The notes below the pieces were generated by a model. The model saw only the letters and a list, made by a program, of their open reading frames with translations. It ran no database searches and was not told the origin of the DNA. Of a stretch of 64,000 nucleotides of DNA, positions 15,001 through 28,000 are shown piece by piece. The translations under genes and the position numbers were made by a program. Source of the stretch: Macrostomum hystrix. Lineage: Eukaryota; Platyhelminthes; Macrostomidae. Every line of letters begins with the position of its first letter. Positions within the stretch are counted from its first letter, which is position 1. The stretch spans positions 5,508,001-5,572,000 of the forward strand of contig CATNEN010000025.1 in assembly GCA_950097015.1 (NCBI GenBank), in the 5' to 3' direction.

Positions 15001-17727
15001 TGTTATCTACCCCCAAATCCTACAGGGTGTGTGTTATCTACCCCCAAATCCTACTGGGTGTGTGTTATCTACCCCCAAATCCTACAGGGTGTGTGTTATC
15101 TACCCCCAAATCCTACAGGGTGTGTGTTATCTACCCCCAAATCCTACAGGGTGTGTGTTATCTCCCCCCAAATCCTACAGGGTGTGTGTTATCTACCCCC
15201 AAATCCTACAGGGTGTGTGTTATCTCCCCCAAATCCTACAGGGTGTGTGTTATCTACCCCCAAATCCTACAGGGTGTGTGTTATCTACCCCCAAATCCTA
15301 CAGTGGTGTGTGTTATCTACCCCCAAATCCTACAGCGGTGTGTGTTATCTACCCCCAAATCCTACAGGGTGTGTGTTATCTACCCCCAAATCCTACAGGG
15401 TGTGTGTTATCTACCCCCAAATCCTACAGTGGTGTGTGTTATCTACCCTCAAATCCTACTGGGTGTGTGTTATCTACCCCCAAATTCTACTGGGTGTGTG
15501 TTATCTACCCCCAAATCCTACTGGGTGTGTGTTATCTACCCCCAAATCCTACTGGGTGTGTGTCATCTACCCCCAAATCCTACTGGGTGTGTGTTATCTA
15601 CCCCCAAATCCTACTGGGTGTGTGTTATCTACCCCCAAATCCTACTGGGTGTGTGTTATCTACCCCCAAATCCTACTGGGTGTGTGTCATCTACCCCCAA
15701 ATCCTACTGGGTGTGTGTTATCTACCCCCAAATCCTACAGGGTGTGTGTTATCTACCCCCAAATCCTACTGGGTGTGTGTTATCTATCCCCAAATCCTAC
15801 AGGGTGTGTGTTATCTACCCCCAAATCCTACAGGGTGTGTGTTATATCCTACCCAAATCCTACAGGGTGTGTGTTATCTACCCCCAAATCCTACAGGGTG
15901 TGTGTTATCTACCCCCAAATCCTACTGGGTGTGTGTTATCTACCCCCAAATCCTACAGGGTGTGTGTTATCTACCCCCAAATCCTACTGGGTGTGTGTTA
16001 TCTACCCCCAAATCCTACAGGGTGTGTGTTATCTACCCCCAAATCCTACAGGGTGTGTGTTATATCCTACCCAAATCCTACAGGGTGTGTGTTATCTACC
16101 CCCAAATCCTACAGGGTGTGTGTTATCTACCCCCAAATCCTACTGGTGTGTGTTATCTACCCCCAAATCCTACAGGGTGTGTGTTATCTACCCCCAAATC
16201 CTACAGGGTGTGTGTTATATCCTACCCAAATCCTACAGGGTGTGTGTTATCTACCCCCAAATCCTACAGGGTGTGTGTTATCTCCCCCCAAATCCTACTG
16301 GGTGTGTGTTATCTACCCCCAAATCCTACAGGGTGTGTGTTATCTACCCCCAAATCCTACTGGGTGTGTGTTATCTACCCCCAAATCCTACAGTGGTGTG
16401 TTATCTACCCCCAAATCCTACAGGGTGTGTGTTATCTACCCCCAAATCCTACAGGGTGTGTGTTATCTACCCCCAAATCCTACAGGGTGTGTGTTATCTA
16501 CCCCCAAATCCTACAGTGGTGTGTGTTATCTACCCCCAAATCCTACAGCGGTGTGTGTTATCTACCCCCAAATCCTACAGGGTGTGTGTTATCTACCCCC
16601 AAATCCTACAGGGTGTGTGTTATCTACCCCCAAATCCTACAGTGGTGTGTGTTATCTACCCCCAAATCCTACTGGGTGTGTGTTATCTACCCCCAAATCC
16701 TACTTGGTGTGTGTTATCTACCCCCAAATCCTACTGGGTGTGTGTTATCTACCCCCAAATCCTACTGGGTGTGTGTCATCTACCCCCAAATCCTACTGGG
16801 TGTGTGTTATCTACCCCCAAATCCTACTGGGTGTGTGTTATCTACCCCAAATCCTACTGGGTGTGTGTTATCTACCCCCAAATCCTACTGGGTGTGTGTC
16901 ATCTACCCCCAAATCCTACTGGGTGTGTGTTATCTACCCCCAAATCCTACAGGGTGTGTGTTATCTACCCCCAAATCCTACTGGGTGTGTGTTATCTACC
17001 CCCAAATCCTACAGGGTGTGTGTTATCTACCCCCAAATCCTACAGGGTGTGTGTTATATCCTACCCAAATCCTACAGGGTGTGTGTTATCTACCCCCAAA
17101 TCCTACAGGGTGTGTGTTATCTACCCCCAAATCCTACTGGGTGTGTGTTATCTACCCCCAAATCCTACAGGGTGTGTGTTATCTACCCCCAAATCCTACT
17201 GGGTGTGTGTTATCTACCCCCAAATCCTACAGGGTGTGTGTTATCTACCCCCAAATCCTACAGGGTGTGTGTTATATCCTACCCAAATCCTACAGGGTGT
17301 GTGTTATCTACCCCCAAATCCTACAGGGTGTGTGTTATCTACCCCCAAATCCTACTGGGTGTGTGTTATCTACCCCCAAATCCTACAGGGTGTGTGTTAT
17401 CTACCCCCAAATCCTACAGGGTGTGTGTTATATCCTACCCAAATCCTACAGTGGTGTGTCATCTACCCCCAAATCCTACAGGGTGTGTGTTATATCCTAC
17501 CCAAATCCTACTGGGTGTGTGTTATCTACCCCCAAATCCTACAGGGTGTGTGTTATCTACCCCCAAATCCTACTGGGTGTGTGTTATCTACCCCCAAATC
17601 CTACAGTGGTGTGTTATATACCCCCAAATCCTACAGGGTGTGTGTTATCTACCCCCAAATCCTACAGGGTGTGTGTTATCTACCCCCAAATCCTACTGGG
17701 TGTGTGTTATCTACCCCCAAATCCTAG
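1..17727. repeat. Array 1: giant minisatellite, ~31-bp unit, with higher-order blocks
   Basis: Head-to-tail copies of a 31-bp unit whose core reads CCCCCAAATCCTACAGGG followed by TGTGTGTTATCTA. Common variants are 30 bp (CAGTGGTGTGTCATC) and 32 bp (TTATATCCTACCC; CAGCGG). The array is cut by the left edge and stops in a partial unit at 17727. Rare variants recur at fixed offsets. CTCCCTCAAAT occurs at 967, 3461 and 8969 (shifts 2494 and 5508). The unit with GTGTAATCTCC occurs near 5325, 10832 and 14503 (shifts about 5507 and 3671). The array therefore grew by copying kilobase blocks as well as single units. The forward unit has no stop in any frame, so all three plus frames stay open for kilobases, while the reverse unit contains TAG and TAA. 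No sign of a real gene inside. Confidence 0.98.
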
Positions 17728-18129
17728 CATCTAAAAAAGAATCGTTTTTGTGGACACTACTTTTCACAGACACTACTTTTAGTAGCAAGTTGAAGGCTTG
17801 GAAGTGCTTAACAAACAAACCATTGCCTCATTATTAGATTGTGTGCAACAATTGACACTGAAAAGATTGCAGTCAGATTTTTTCCGTAACCTAACCTCAA
17901 AGAAAGGAAAAAAATCGACAATCATGGACGTGTGGGATTAAGGAAGAGGATTTAGGTAACTCTGCGATCACCCGCTGTGCCGGACACGGCCCTAGCCAGA
18001 ATTATTTCTAAAATGAATACCTGTCTGCAGCCCCACTGCTTGCAAGTCTATGTTAGTGTGCTTAATCCAGACTGTTAATTACACATTACTTAACTGCTTA
18101 ATTTGAACCTTTAATTAAACTAAAATTGT
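17728..18129. other. Unique AT-rich flank of array 1
   Basis: Non-repetitive DNA right after the last partial unit of array 1. A short direct repeat (ACACTACTTTT) is present near 17753 and 17769. A single-copy AAGAGGATTTAGG at 17944-17956 is identical to part of the array 12 unit 44 kb away. No gene seen. Confidence 0.6.
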
Positions 18130-18400
18130 ATATTGCATTATTATTAATACCAATTTTTTTACACCTGCCCAGATTGGGCAGCCGACAGCACAGCCGCAGC
18201 TATTGCGGCTGTTCAGTCCATGGACTGGGGGGACGCCACACCCAACCTCAATTACCCCAGCTAATGCTGGTACCAATTTAACAGTTGGGTAAAGCGTCTT
18301 GCTAAAAGGCACAAATTGTTCCAGAGGAGTCGGGAATCGAACCCCCGACCTTCAAGTTGTGAGTCCAACGCTCCTATCAAAAGGCCTTAACTCCTATTAA
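18130..18400 (-). mobile_element. SINE-2, tRNA-derived SINE, near full length
   Basis: Read on the minus strand, this starts with a tRNA-like head: a degenerate A box around GGAGCGTTGGACTC, then an exact B box GGTTCGATTCC (plus-strand 18333-18343). A body with CAAGACGCTTTACCC and TACCAGCATTAGCTGGG follows, then a structured 3' part. The 3' part holds a perfect 14-bp palindrome CAGTCCATGGACTG (18214-18227) and a hairpin with 8-bp arms CAGCCGCA / TGCGGCTG (18191-18211). It ends in an A/T-rich ATTAATAATAAT tail. Related copies lie at about 36645, 53090 and 58165. The partner LINE is not in the window. Confidence 0.8.
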
Positions 18401-19060
18401 AACAATAAAATTTGAAGTATATATAATTATCTTGCAAACCAAACCTTGTCCTATCACATGTCTTCAATCTAACCTTTAACAGTAGACCATGTTGTGTATT
18501 TTAAGTATTATATACCATGTATTATATACCATCCTAAGAGAAAAGGCGGATTCACACTTTCCTCTAGAAGCAAGAATGAAAAGAAAACCAACGCCCATTG
18601 GGGCGATTATGAAGAGGCTCCAGCAGAGCAGAAAAAACTGATTTCTGCTTCAAGACTGCGAGTGTAATAGGGGTGTAACCGTAGAAAATAATAGAAACCT
18701 ATACTGACTGTGTGTCCGGGTAAGAAAGAGCGCGCTGAACCCAAGACTTGGGGGCGGCGTTGGTGATGATGCCTTAAACTAACCTGACTGGCTAACGGCT
18801 AACCTACATCTGACCAGCACAGCAGATAAACTATTATTCTAAGACCTAGACACAATTATTCACTAGAGCCGTGTAAGTGTTAGAGACACGCACACCTGTG
18901 CCCGCATCGTTAGCCCATCGGAATAGCATTGCTGTTTCGTTAGGTTTGCTATTTCTTAGAAGGCCTTATAACCTAACAAAAGCTAAGAAAATGGTGTGGT
19001 TAGCTAGATATATTTGGGAACGTGCGTCAACTTCAGAACCAGGCCAGAACTGAATCTAGG
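18401..19060. other. Unique region between SINE-2 and array 2
   Basis: About 660 bp of mixed composition with a small direct repeat TATTATATACCAT near 18508-18530. No ORF with recognisable protein character, no tRNA and no splice-bounded exon that I can support. Confidence 0.5.
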
Positions 19061-22000
19061 CTCCCACAATCTCTCATTCTCCCACCATCTCTCATTCTCC
19101 CACCATCTCTCATTCTCCCACCATCTCTCATTCTCCCACCATTTCTCATTCTCCCACCATCTCTCATTCTCTCACAATCTCTCATTCTCCCACAATCTCT
19201 CATTCTCCCACAATCTCTCATTCTCCCACAATCTCTCATTTTTCCACCATCTCTCATTCTCCCACAATCTCTCATTTTTCCACCATCTCTCATTCTCCCA
19301 CAATCTCTCATTTTTCCACCATCTCTCATTCTCCCACAATGTATCCTTCTCCCACAATGTATCCTTCTCCCACAAGCTCTCATTTTCCCACAATCTCTCA
19401 TTCTCCCACCATCTCTCATTCTCCCACGATCTCTCATTTTCCCACAATCTCTCATTCTCCCACAATCTCTCATTCTCCCACCATCTCTCATTCTCCCACA
19501 ATGTATCCTTCTCCCACAATGTATCCTTCTCCCACAATCTCTCATTCTCCCACCATCTCTCATTCTCCCACCATCTCTCATTCTCCCACAATCTCTCATT
19601 CTCCCATAATCTCTCATTCTCCCACCATCTCTCATTCTCCCACAATCTCTCATTCTCCCACAATCTCTCATTCTCCCACAATCTCTCATTCTCCCACCAT
19701 CTCTCATTCTCCCACCATCTCTCATTCTCCCACCATCTCTCATTCTCCCACCATCTCTCATTCTCCCACAATCTCTCATTCTCCCACCATCTCTCATTCT
19801 CCCACAATCTCTCATTCTCCCACCATCTCTCATTCTCCCACCATCTCTCATTCTCCCACCATCTCTCATTCTCCCACAATCTCTCATTCTCCCACCATCT
19901 CTCATTCTCCCACCATCTCTCATTCTCCCACCATCTCTCATTCTCCCACCATCTCTCATTCTCCCATAATCTCTCATTCTCCCACCATCTCTCATTCTCC
20001 CACAATCTCTCATTCTCCCACCATCTCTCATTCTCCCACAATCTCTCATTTTTCCACCATCTCTCATTCTCCCACAATGTATCCTTCTCCCACAATGTAT
20101 CCTTCTCCCACAAGCTCTTATTTTCCCACAATATCTCATTCTCCCACCATCTCTCATTCTCCCACGATCTCTCATTTTCCCACAATCTCTCATTCTCCCA
20201 CAATCTCTCATTCTCCCACCAACTCTCATTCTCCCACAATGTATCCTTCTCCCACAATCTCTCATTCTCCCACAATCTCTCATTCTCCCACAATCTCTCA
20301 TTCTCCCACCATCTCTCATTCTCCCACAATCTCTCATTCTCCCACAATGTATCCTTCTCCCACCATCTCTCATTCTCCCAAAATCTCTCATTCTCCCACC
20401 AACTCTCATTCTCCCACAATCTCTCATTCTCCCACAATCTCTCATTCTCCCACAATCTCTCATTCTCCCACAATCTCTCATTCTCCCACAATCTCTCATT
20501 CTCCCACCATCTCTCATTCTCCCACAATCTCTCATTCTCCCACCATCTCTCATTCTCCCACCATCTCTCATTCTCCCACAATCTCTCATTCTCCCACCAT
20601 CTCTCATTCTCCCACCATCTCTCATTCTCCCACCATCTCTCATTCTCCCACCATCTCTCATTCTCCCACCATCTCTCATTCTCCCAAAATCTCTCATTCT
20701 CTCACAATCTCTCATTCTCCCACAATCTCTCATTCTCCCACAATCTCTCATTCTCCCACCATCTCTCATTCTCCCACCATCTCTCATTCTCCCACCATCT
20801 CTCATTCTCTCACAATCTCTCATTCTCCCACAATCTCTCATTCTCCCACAATCTCTCATTCTCCCACAATCTCTCATTCTCCCACAATCTCTCATTCTCC
20901 CACAATGTATCCTTCTCCCACCACCTCTCATTCTCCCAAAATCTCTCATTCTCCCACCAACTCTCATTCTCCCACAATCTCTCATTCTCCCACAATCTCT
21001 CATTCTCCCACAATCTCTCATTCTCCCACAGTCTCTCATTTTCCCACCATTTCTCATTCTCCCACAATCTCTCATTCTCCCACAATCTCTCATTCTCCCA
21101 CAATCTTTCATTCTCCCACCATCTCTCATTCTCCCACAATCTCTCATTCTCCCAAAATCTCTCATTCTCCCACAATCTCTCATTCTCCCACAATCTCTCA
21201 TTCTCCCACAATCTCTCATTCTCCCACAATCTCTCATTCTCCCACAATCTCTCATTCTCCCACCATCTCTCATTCTCCCACCATCTCTCATTCTCCCACC
21301 ATCTCTCATTCTCTCACAATCTCTCATTCTCCCACAATCTCTCATTCTCCCACAATCTCTCATTCTCCCACAATGTATCCTTCTCCCACCATCTCTCATT
21401 CTCCCAAAATCTCTCATTCTCCCACCATCTCTCATTCTCCCACAATCTCTCATTCTCCCACAATCTCTCATTCTCCCACCATCTCTCATTCTCCCACCAT
21501 CTCTCATTCTCCCACAATCTCTCATTCTCCCACCAACTCTCATTCTCCCACAATGTATCCTTCTCCCACAATCTCTCATTCTCCCACAATCTCTCATTCT
21601 CCCACAATCTCTCATTCTTCCACCATCTCTCATTCTCCCACAATCTCTCATTCTCCCACAATGTATCCTTCTCCCACCATCTCTCATTCTCCCAAAATCT
21701 CTCATTCTCCCACCAACTCTCATTCTCCCACAATCTCTCATTCTCCCACAATCTCTCATTCTCCCACAATCTCTCATTCTCCCACAATCTCTCATTCTCC
21801 CACAATCTCTCATTCTCCCACCATCTCTCATTCTCCCACAATCTCTCATTCTCCCACCATCTCTCATTCTCCCACCATCTCTCATTCTCCCACAATCTCT
21901 CATTCTCCCACCATCTCTCATTCTCCCACCATCTCTCATTCTCCCACCATCTCTCATTCTCCCACCATCTCTCATTCTCCCACCATCTCTCATTCTCCCA

Positions 22001-25000
22001 AAATCTCTCATTCTCTCACAATCTCTCATTCTCCCACAATCTCTCATTCTCCCACAATCTCTCATTCTCCCACCATCTCTCATTCTCCCACCATCTCTCA
22101 TTCTCCCACCATCTCTCATTCTCTCACAATCTCTCATTCTCCCACAATCTCTCATTCTCCCACAATCTCTCATTCTCCCACAATCTCTCATTCTCCCACA
22201 ATCTCTCATTCTCCCACAATGTATCCTTCTCCCACCACCTCTCATTCTCCCAAAATCTCTCATTCTCCCACCAACTCTCATTCTCCCACAATCTCTCATT
22301 CTCCCACAATCTCTCATTCTCCCACAATCTCTCATTCTCCCACCATCTCTCATTCTCCCACCATCTCTCATTCTCCCACCATCTCTCATTCTCCCACAAT
22401 CTCTCATTCTCCCACCATCTCTCATTCTCCCACAATCTCTCATTCTCCCACCATCTCTCATTCTCCCACCATCTCTCATTCTCCCACCATCTCTCATTCT
22501 CCCACAATCTCTCATTCTCCCACCATCTCTCATTCTCCCACCATCTCTCATTCTCCCACCATCTCTCATTCTCCCACCATCTCTCATTCTCCCATAATCT
22601 CTCATTCTCCCACCATCTCTCATTCTCCCACAATCTCTCATTCTCCCACCATCTCTCATTCTCCCACAATCTCTCATTTTTCCACCATCTCTCATTCTCC
22701 CACAATGTATCCTTCTCCCACAATGTATCCTTCTCCCACAAGCTCTTATTTTCCCACAATATCTCATTCTCCCACCATCTCTCATTCTCCCACGATCTCT
22801 CATTTTCCCACAATCTCTCATTCTCCCACAATCTCTCATTCTCCCACCATCTCTCATTCTCCCACAATGTATCCTTCTCCCACAATGTATCCTTCTCCCA
22901 CAATCTCTCATTCTCCCACAATCTCTCATTCTCCCACCATCTCTCATTCTCCCACAATCTCTCATTCTCCCACAATCTCTCATTCTCCCACAGTCTCTCA
23001 TTTTCCCACCATTTCTCATTCTCCCACAATCTCTCATTCTCCCACAATCTCTCATTCTCCCACAATCTTTCATTCTCCCACCATCTCTCATTCTCCCACA
23101 ATCTCTCATTCTCCCAAAATCTCTCATTCTCCCACAATCTCTCATTCTCCCACAATCTCTCATTCTCCCACAATCTCTCATTCTCCCACAATCTCTCATT
23201 CTCCCACAATCTCTCATTCTCCCACCATCTCTCATTCTCCCACCATCTCTCATTCTCCCACCATCTCTCATTCTCTCACAATCTCTCATTCTTCCACAAT
23301 CTCTCATTCTCCCACAATCTCTCATTCTCCCACAATGTATCCTTCTCCCACCATCTCTCATTCTCCCAAAATCTCACATTCTCCCACCATCTCTCATTCT
23401 CCCACAATCTCTCATTCTCCCACAATCTCTCATTCTCCCACCATCTCTCATTCTCCCACCATCTCTCATTCTCCCACAATCTCTCATTCTCCCACCAACT
23501 CTCATTCTCCCACAATGTATCCTTCTCCCACAATCTCTCATTCTCCCACAATCTCTCATTCTCCCACAATCTCTCATTCTCCCACCATCTCTCATTCTCC
23601 CACAATCTCTCATTCTCCCACAATGTATCCTTCTCCCACCATCTCTCATTCTCCCAAAATCTCTCATTCTCCCACCAACTCTCATTCTCCCACAATCTCT
23701 CATTCTCCCACAATCTCTCATTCTCCCACAATCTCTCATTCTCCCACAATCTCTCATTCTCCCACAATCTCTCATTCTCCCACCATCTCTCATTCTCCCA
23801 CAATCTCTCATTCTCCCACCATCTCTCATTCTCCCACCATCTCTCATTCACCCACAATCTCTCATTCTCCCACAATCTCTCATTCTCCCACAATCTCTCA
23901 TTCTCCCACCATCTCTCATTCTCCCACAATCTCTCATTCTCCCACCATCTCTCATTCTCCCACCATCTCTCATTCTCCCACCATCTCTCATTCTCCCACC
24001 ATCTCTCATTCTCCCACCATCTCTCATTCTCCCAAAATCTCTCATTCTCTCACAATCTCTCATTCTCCCACAATCTCTCATTCTCCCACAATCTCTCATT
24101 CTCCCACCATCTCTCATTCTCCCACCATCTCTCATTCTCCCACCATCTCTCATTCTCTCACAATCTCTCATTCTCCCACAATCTCTCATTCTCCCACAAT
24201 CTCTCATTCTCCCACAATCTCTCATTCTCCCACAATCTCTCATTCTCCCACAATGTATCCTTCTCCCACCACCTCTCATTCTCCCAAAATCTCTCATTCT
24301 CCCACCAACTCTCATTCTCCCACAATCTCTCATTCTCCCACAATCTCTCATTCTCCCACAATCTCTCATTCTCCCACCATCTCTCATTCTCCCACAATCT
24401 CTCATTCTCCCACCAACTCTCATTCTCCCACAATGTATCCTTCTCCCACCAACTCTCATTCTCCCACAATGTATCCTTCTCCCACAATCTCTCATTCTCC
24501 CACAATCTCTCATTCTCCCACAATCTCTCATTCTCCCACAATCTCTCATTCTCCCACAATCTCTCATTCTCCCACAATCTCTCATTCTCCCACAATCTCT
24601 CATTCTCCCACCATCTCTCATTCTCCCACCATCTCTCATTCACCCACAATCTCTCATTCTCCCACAATCTCTCATTCTCCCACAATCTCTCATTCTCCCA
24701 CCATCTCTCATTCTCCCACAATCTCTCATTCTCCCACCATCTCTCATTCTCCCACCATCTCTCATTCTCCCACCATCTCTCATTCTCCCACCATCTCTCA
24801 TTCTCCCACCATCTCTCTTTCTCCCAAAATCTCTCATTCTCTCACAATCTCTCATTCTCCCACAATCTCTCATTCTCCCACAATCTCTCATTCTCCCACC
24901 ATCTCTCATTCTCCCACCATCTCTCATTCTCCCACCATCTCTCATTCTCTCACAATCTCTCATTCTCCCACAATCTCTCATTCTCCCACAATCTCTCATT

Positions 25001-28000
25001 CTCCCACAATCTCTCATTCTCCCACAATCTCTCATTCTCCCACAATGTATCCTTCTCCCACCATCTCTCATTCTCCCACAATCTCTCATTCTCCCACCAT
25101 CTCTCATTCTCCCACCATCTCTCATTCACCCACAATCTCTCATTCTCCCACAATCTCTCATTCTCCCACAATCTCTCATTCTCCCACCATCTCTCATTCT
25201 CCCACTATCTCTCATTCTCCCACCATCTCTCATTCTCCCACCATCTCTCATTCTCCCACCATCTCTCATTCTCCCACCATCTCTCATTCTCCCACCATCT
25301 CTCATTCTCCCAAAATCTCTCATTCTCTCACAATCTCTCATTCTCCCACAATCTCTCATTCTCCCACAATCTCTCATTCTCCCACCATCTCTCATTCTCC
25401 CACCATCTCTCATTCTCCCACCATCTCTCATTCTCTCACAATCTCTCATTCTCCCACAATCTCTCATTCTCCCACAATCTCTCATTCTCCCACAATCTCT
25501 CATTCTCCCACAATCTCTCATTCTCCCACAATGTATCCTTCTCCCACCATCTCTCATTCTCCCAAAATCTCTCATTCTCCCACCAACTCTCATTCTCCCA
25601 CAATCTCTCATTCTCCCACAATCTCTCATTCTCCCACAATCTCTCATTCTCCCACCATCTCTCATTCTCCCACAATCTCTCATTCTCCCACCAACTCTCA
25701 TTCTCCCACAATGTATCCTTCTCCCACAATCTCTCATTCTCCCACAATCTCTCATTCTCCCACAATCTCTCATTCTCCCACAATCTCTCATTCTCCCACA
25801 ATGTATCCTTCTCCCACCATCTCTCATTCTCCCAAAATCTCTCATTCTCCCACCAACTCTCATTCTCCCACAATCTCTCATTCTCCCACAATCTCTCATT
25901 CTCCCACAATCTCTCATTCTCCCACAATCTCTCATTCTCCCACAATCTCTCATTCTCCCACCATCTCTCATTCTCCCACAATCTCTCATTCTCCCACCAT
26001 CTCTCATTCTCCCACCATCTCTCATTCTCCCACAATCTCTCATTCTCCCACAATCTCTCATTCTCCCACAATCTCTCATTCTCCCACCATCTCTCATTCT
26101 CCCACCATCTCTCATTCTCCCACAATCTCTCATTCTCCCACAATCTCTCATTCTCCCACAATCTCTCATTCTCCCACAATCTCTCATTCTCCCACAATCT
26201 CTCATTCTCCCACAATCTCTCATTCTCCCACAATCTCTCATTCTCCCACAATCTCTCATTCTCCCAAAATCTCTCATTCTCCCACCAACTCTCATTCTCC
26301 CACAATCTCTCATTCTCCCACAATCTCTCATTCTCCCACAATCTCTCATTCTCCCACAATCTCTCATTCTCCCAAAATCTCTCATTCTCCCACCAACTCT
26401 CATTCTCCCACAATCTCTCATTCTCCCACAATCTCTCATTCTCCCACAATCTCTCATTCTCCCACAATCTCTCATTCTCCCACCATCTCTCATTCTCCCA
26501 CAATCTCTCATTCTCCCACCATCTCTCATTCTCCCACAATCTCTCATTCTCCCACCATCTCTCATTTTCCCACCAGCTCTCATTCTCCCACAATGTATCC
26601 TTCTCCCACAATCTCTCATTCTCCCACAATGTATCCTTCTCCCACAATCTCTCATTCTCCCACAATGTATCCTTCTCCCACAATCTCTCATTCTCCCACA
26701 ATCTCTCATTCTCCCACAATCTCTCATTCTCCCACAATCTCTCATTCTCCCACCATCTCTCATTCTCCCACAATCTCTCATTCTCCCACCATCTCTCATT
26801 TTCCCACCAGCTCTCATTCTCCCACAATGTATCCTTCTCCCACAATCTCTGATTCTCCCACAATGTATCCTTCTCCCACAATCTCTCATTCTCCCACAAT
26901 GTATCCTTCTCCCACAATCTCTCATTCTCCCACAATCTCTCATTCTCCCACAATCTCTCATTCTCCCACCATCTCTCATTGTCCCACCATCTCTCATTCT
27001 CCCACAATCTCTCATTCTCCCACCATCTCTCATTCTCCCACCATCTCTCATTCTCCCACCATCTCTCATTCTCCCACAATGTATCCTTCTCCCACCATCT
27101 CTCATTGTCCCACCATCTCTCATTCTCCCACAATCTCTCATTCTCCCACCATCTCTCATTCTCCCACCATCTCTCATTCTCCCACCATCTCTCATTCTCC
27201 CACCATCTCTCATTCTCCCACCATCTCTCATTCTCACACAATGTATCCTTCTCCCACAATCTCTCATTCTCCCACAATCTCTCATTCTCCCACCATCTCT
27301 CATTCTCCCACCATCTCTCATTCTCCCACCATCTCTCATTCTCCCACCATCTCTCATTCTCCCACCATCTCTCATTCTCCCACCATCTCTCATTCTCACA
27401 CAATGTATCCTTCTCCCACCATCTCTCATTCTCCCACAATCTCTCATTCTCCCACAATCTCTCATTCTCCCACAATCTCTCATTCTCCCACAATCTCTCA
27501 TTCTCCCACAATCTCTCATTCTCCCACCATCTCTCATTCTCCCACAATCTCTCATTCTCCCACCATCTCTCATTCTCCCACAATCTCTCATTCTCCCACA
27601 ATGTATCCTTCTCCCACCATCTCTCATTCTCCCACCATCTCTCATTTTCCCACAATCTCTCATTCTCCCACAATGTATCCTTCTCCCACAATCTCTCATT
27701 CTCCCACAATGTATCCTTCTCCCACCATCTCTCATTCTCCCACCATCTCTCATTTTCCCACCAGCTCTCATTCTCCCACAATGTATCCTTCTCCCACAAT
27801 CTCTCATTCTCCCACAATCTCTCATTCTCCCATAATCTCTCATTCTCCCACAATCTCTCATTCTCCCACAATCTCTCATTCTCCCACAATCTCTCATTCT
27901 CCCACAATCTCTCATTCTCCCACAATCTCTCATTCTCCCACCATCTCTCATTCTCCCACAATCTCTCATTCTCCCACAATCTCTCATTCTCCCACAATCT

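Noticed and set aside
1-17727. Very long plus-strand ORFs (up to 4734 codons) in array 1 as genes
   Set aside because: They are produced by a stop-free tandem unit read in cycling frames. Three overlapping frames are equally open and there is no non-repeat protein domain.
1-17727. CRISPR array
   Set aside because: Units are contiguous with no variable spacers, there are no cas genes, and the context is eukaryotic.
1-17727. Telomeric repeat
   Set aside because: GTGTGT and G-run/C-run content recalls telomeres, but the 31-bp unit is not a telomeric repeat, and unique DNA and genes follow on the right without a subtelomeric signature I can name.
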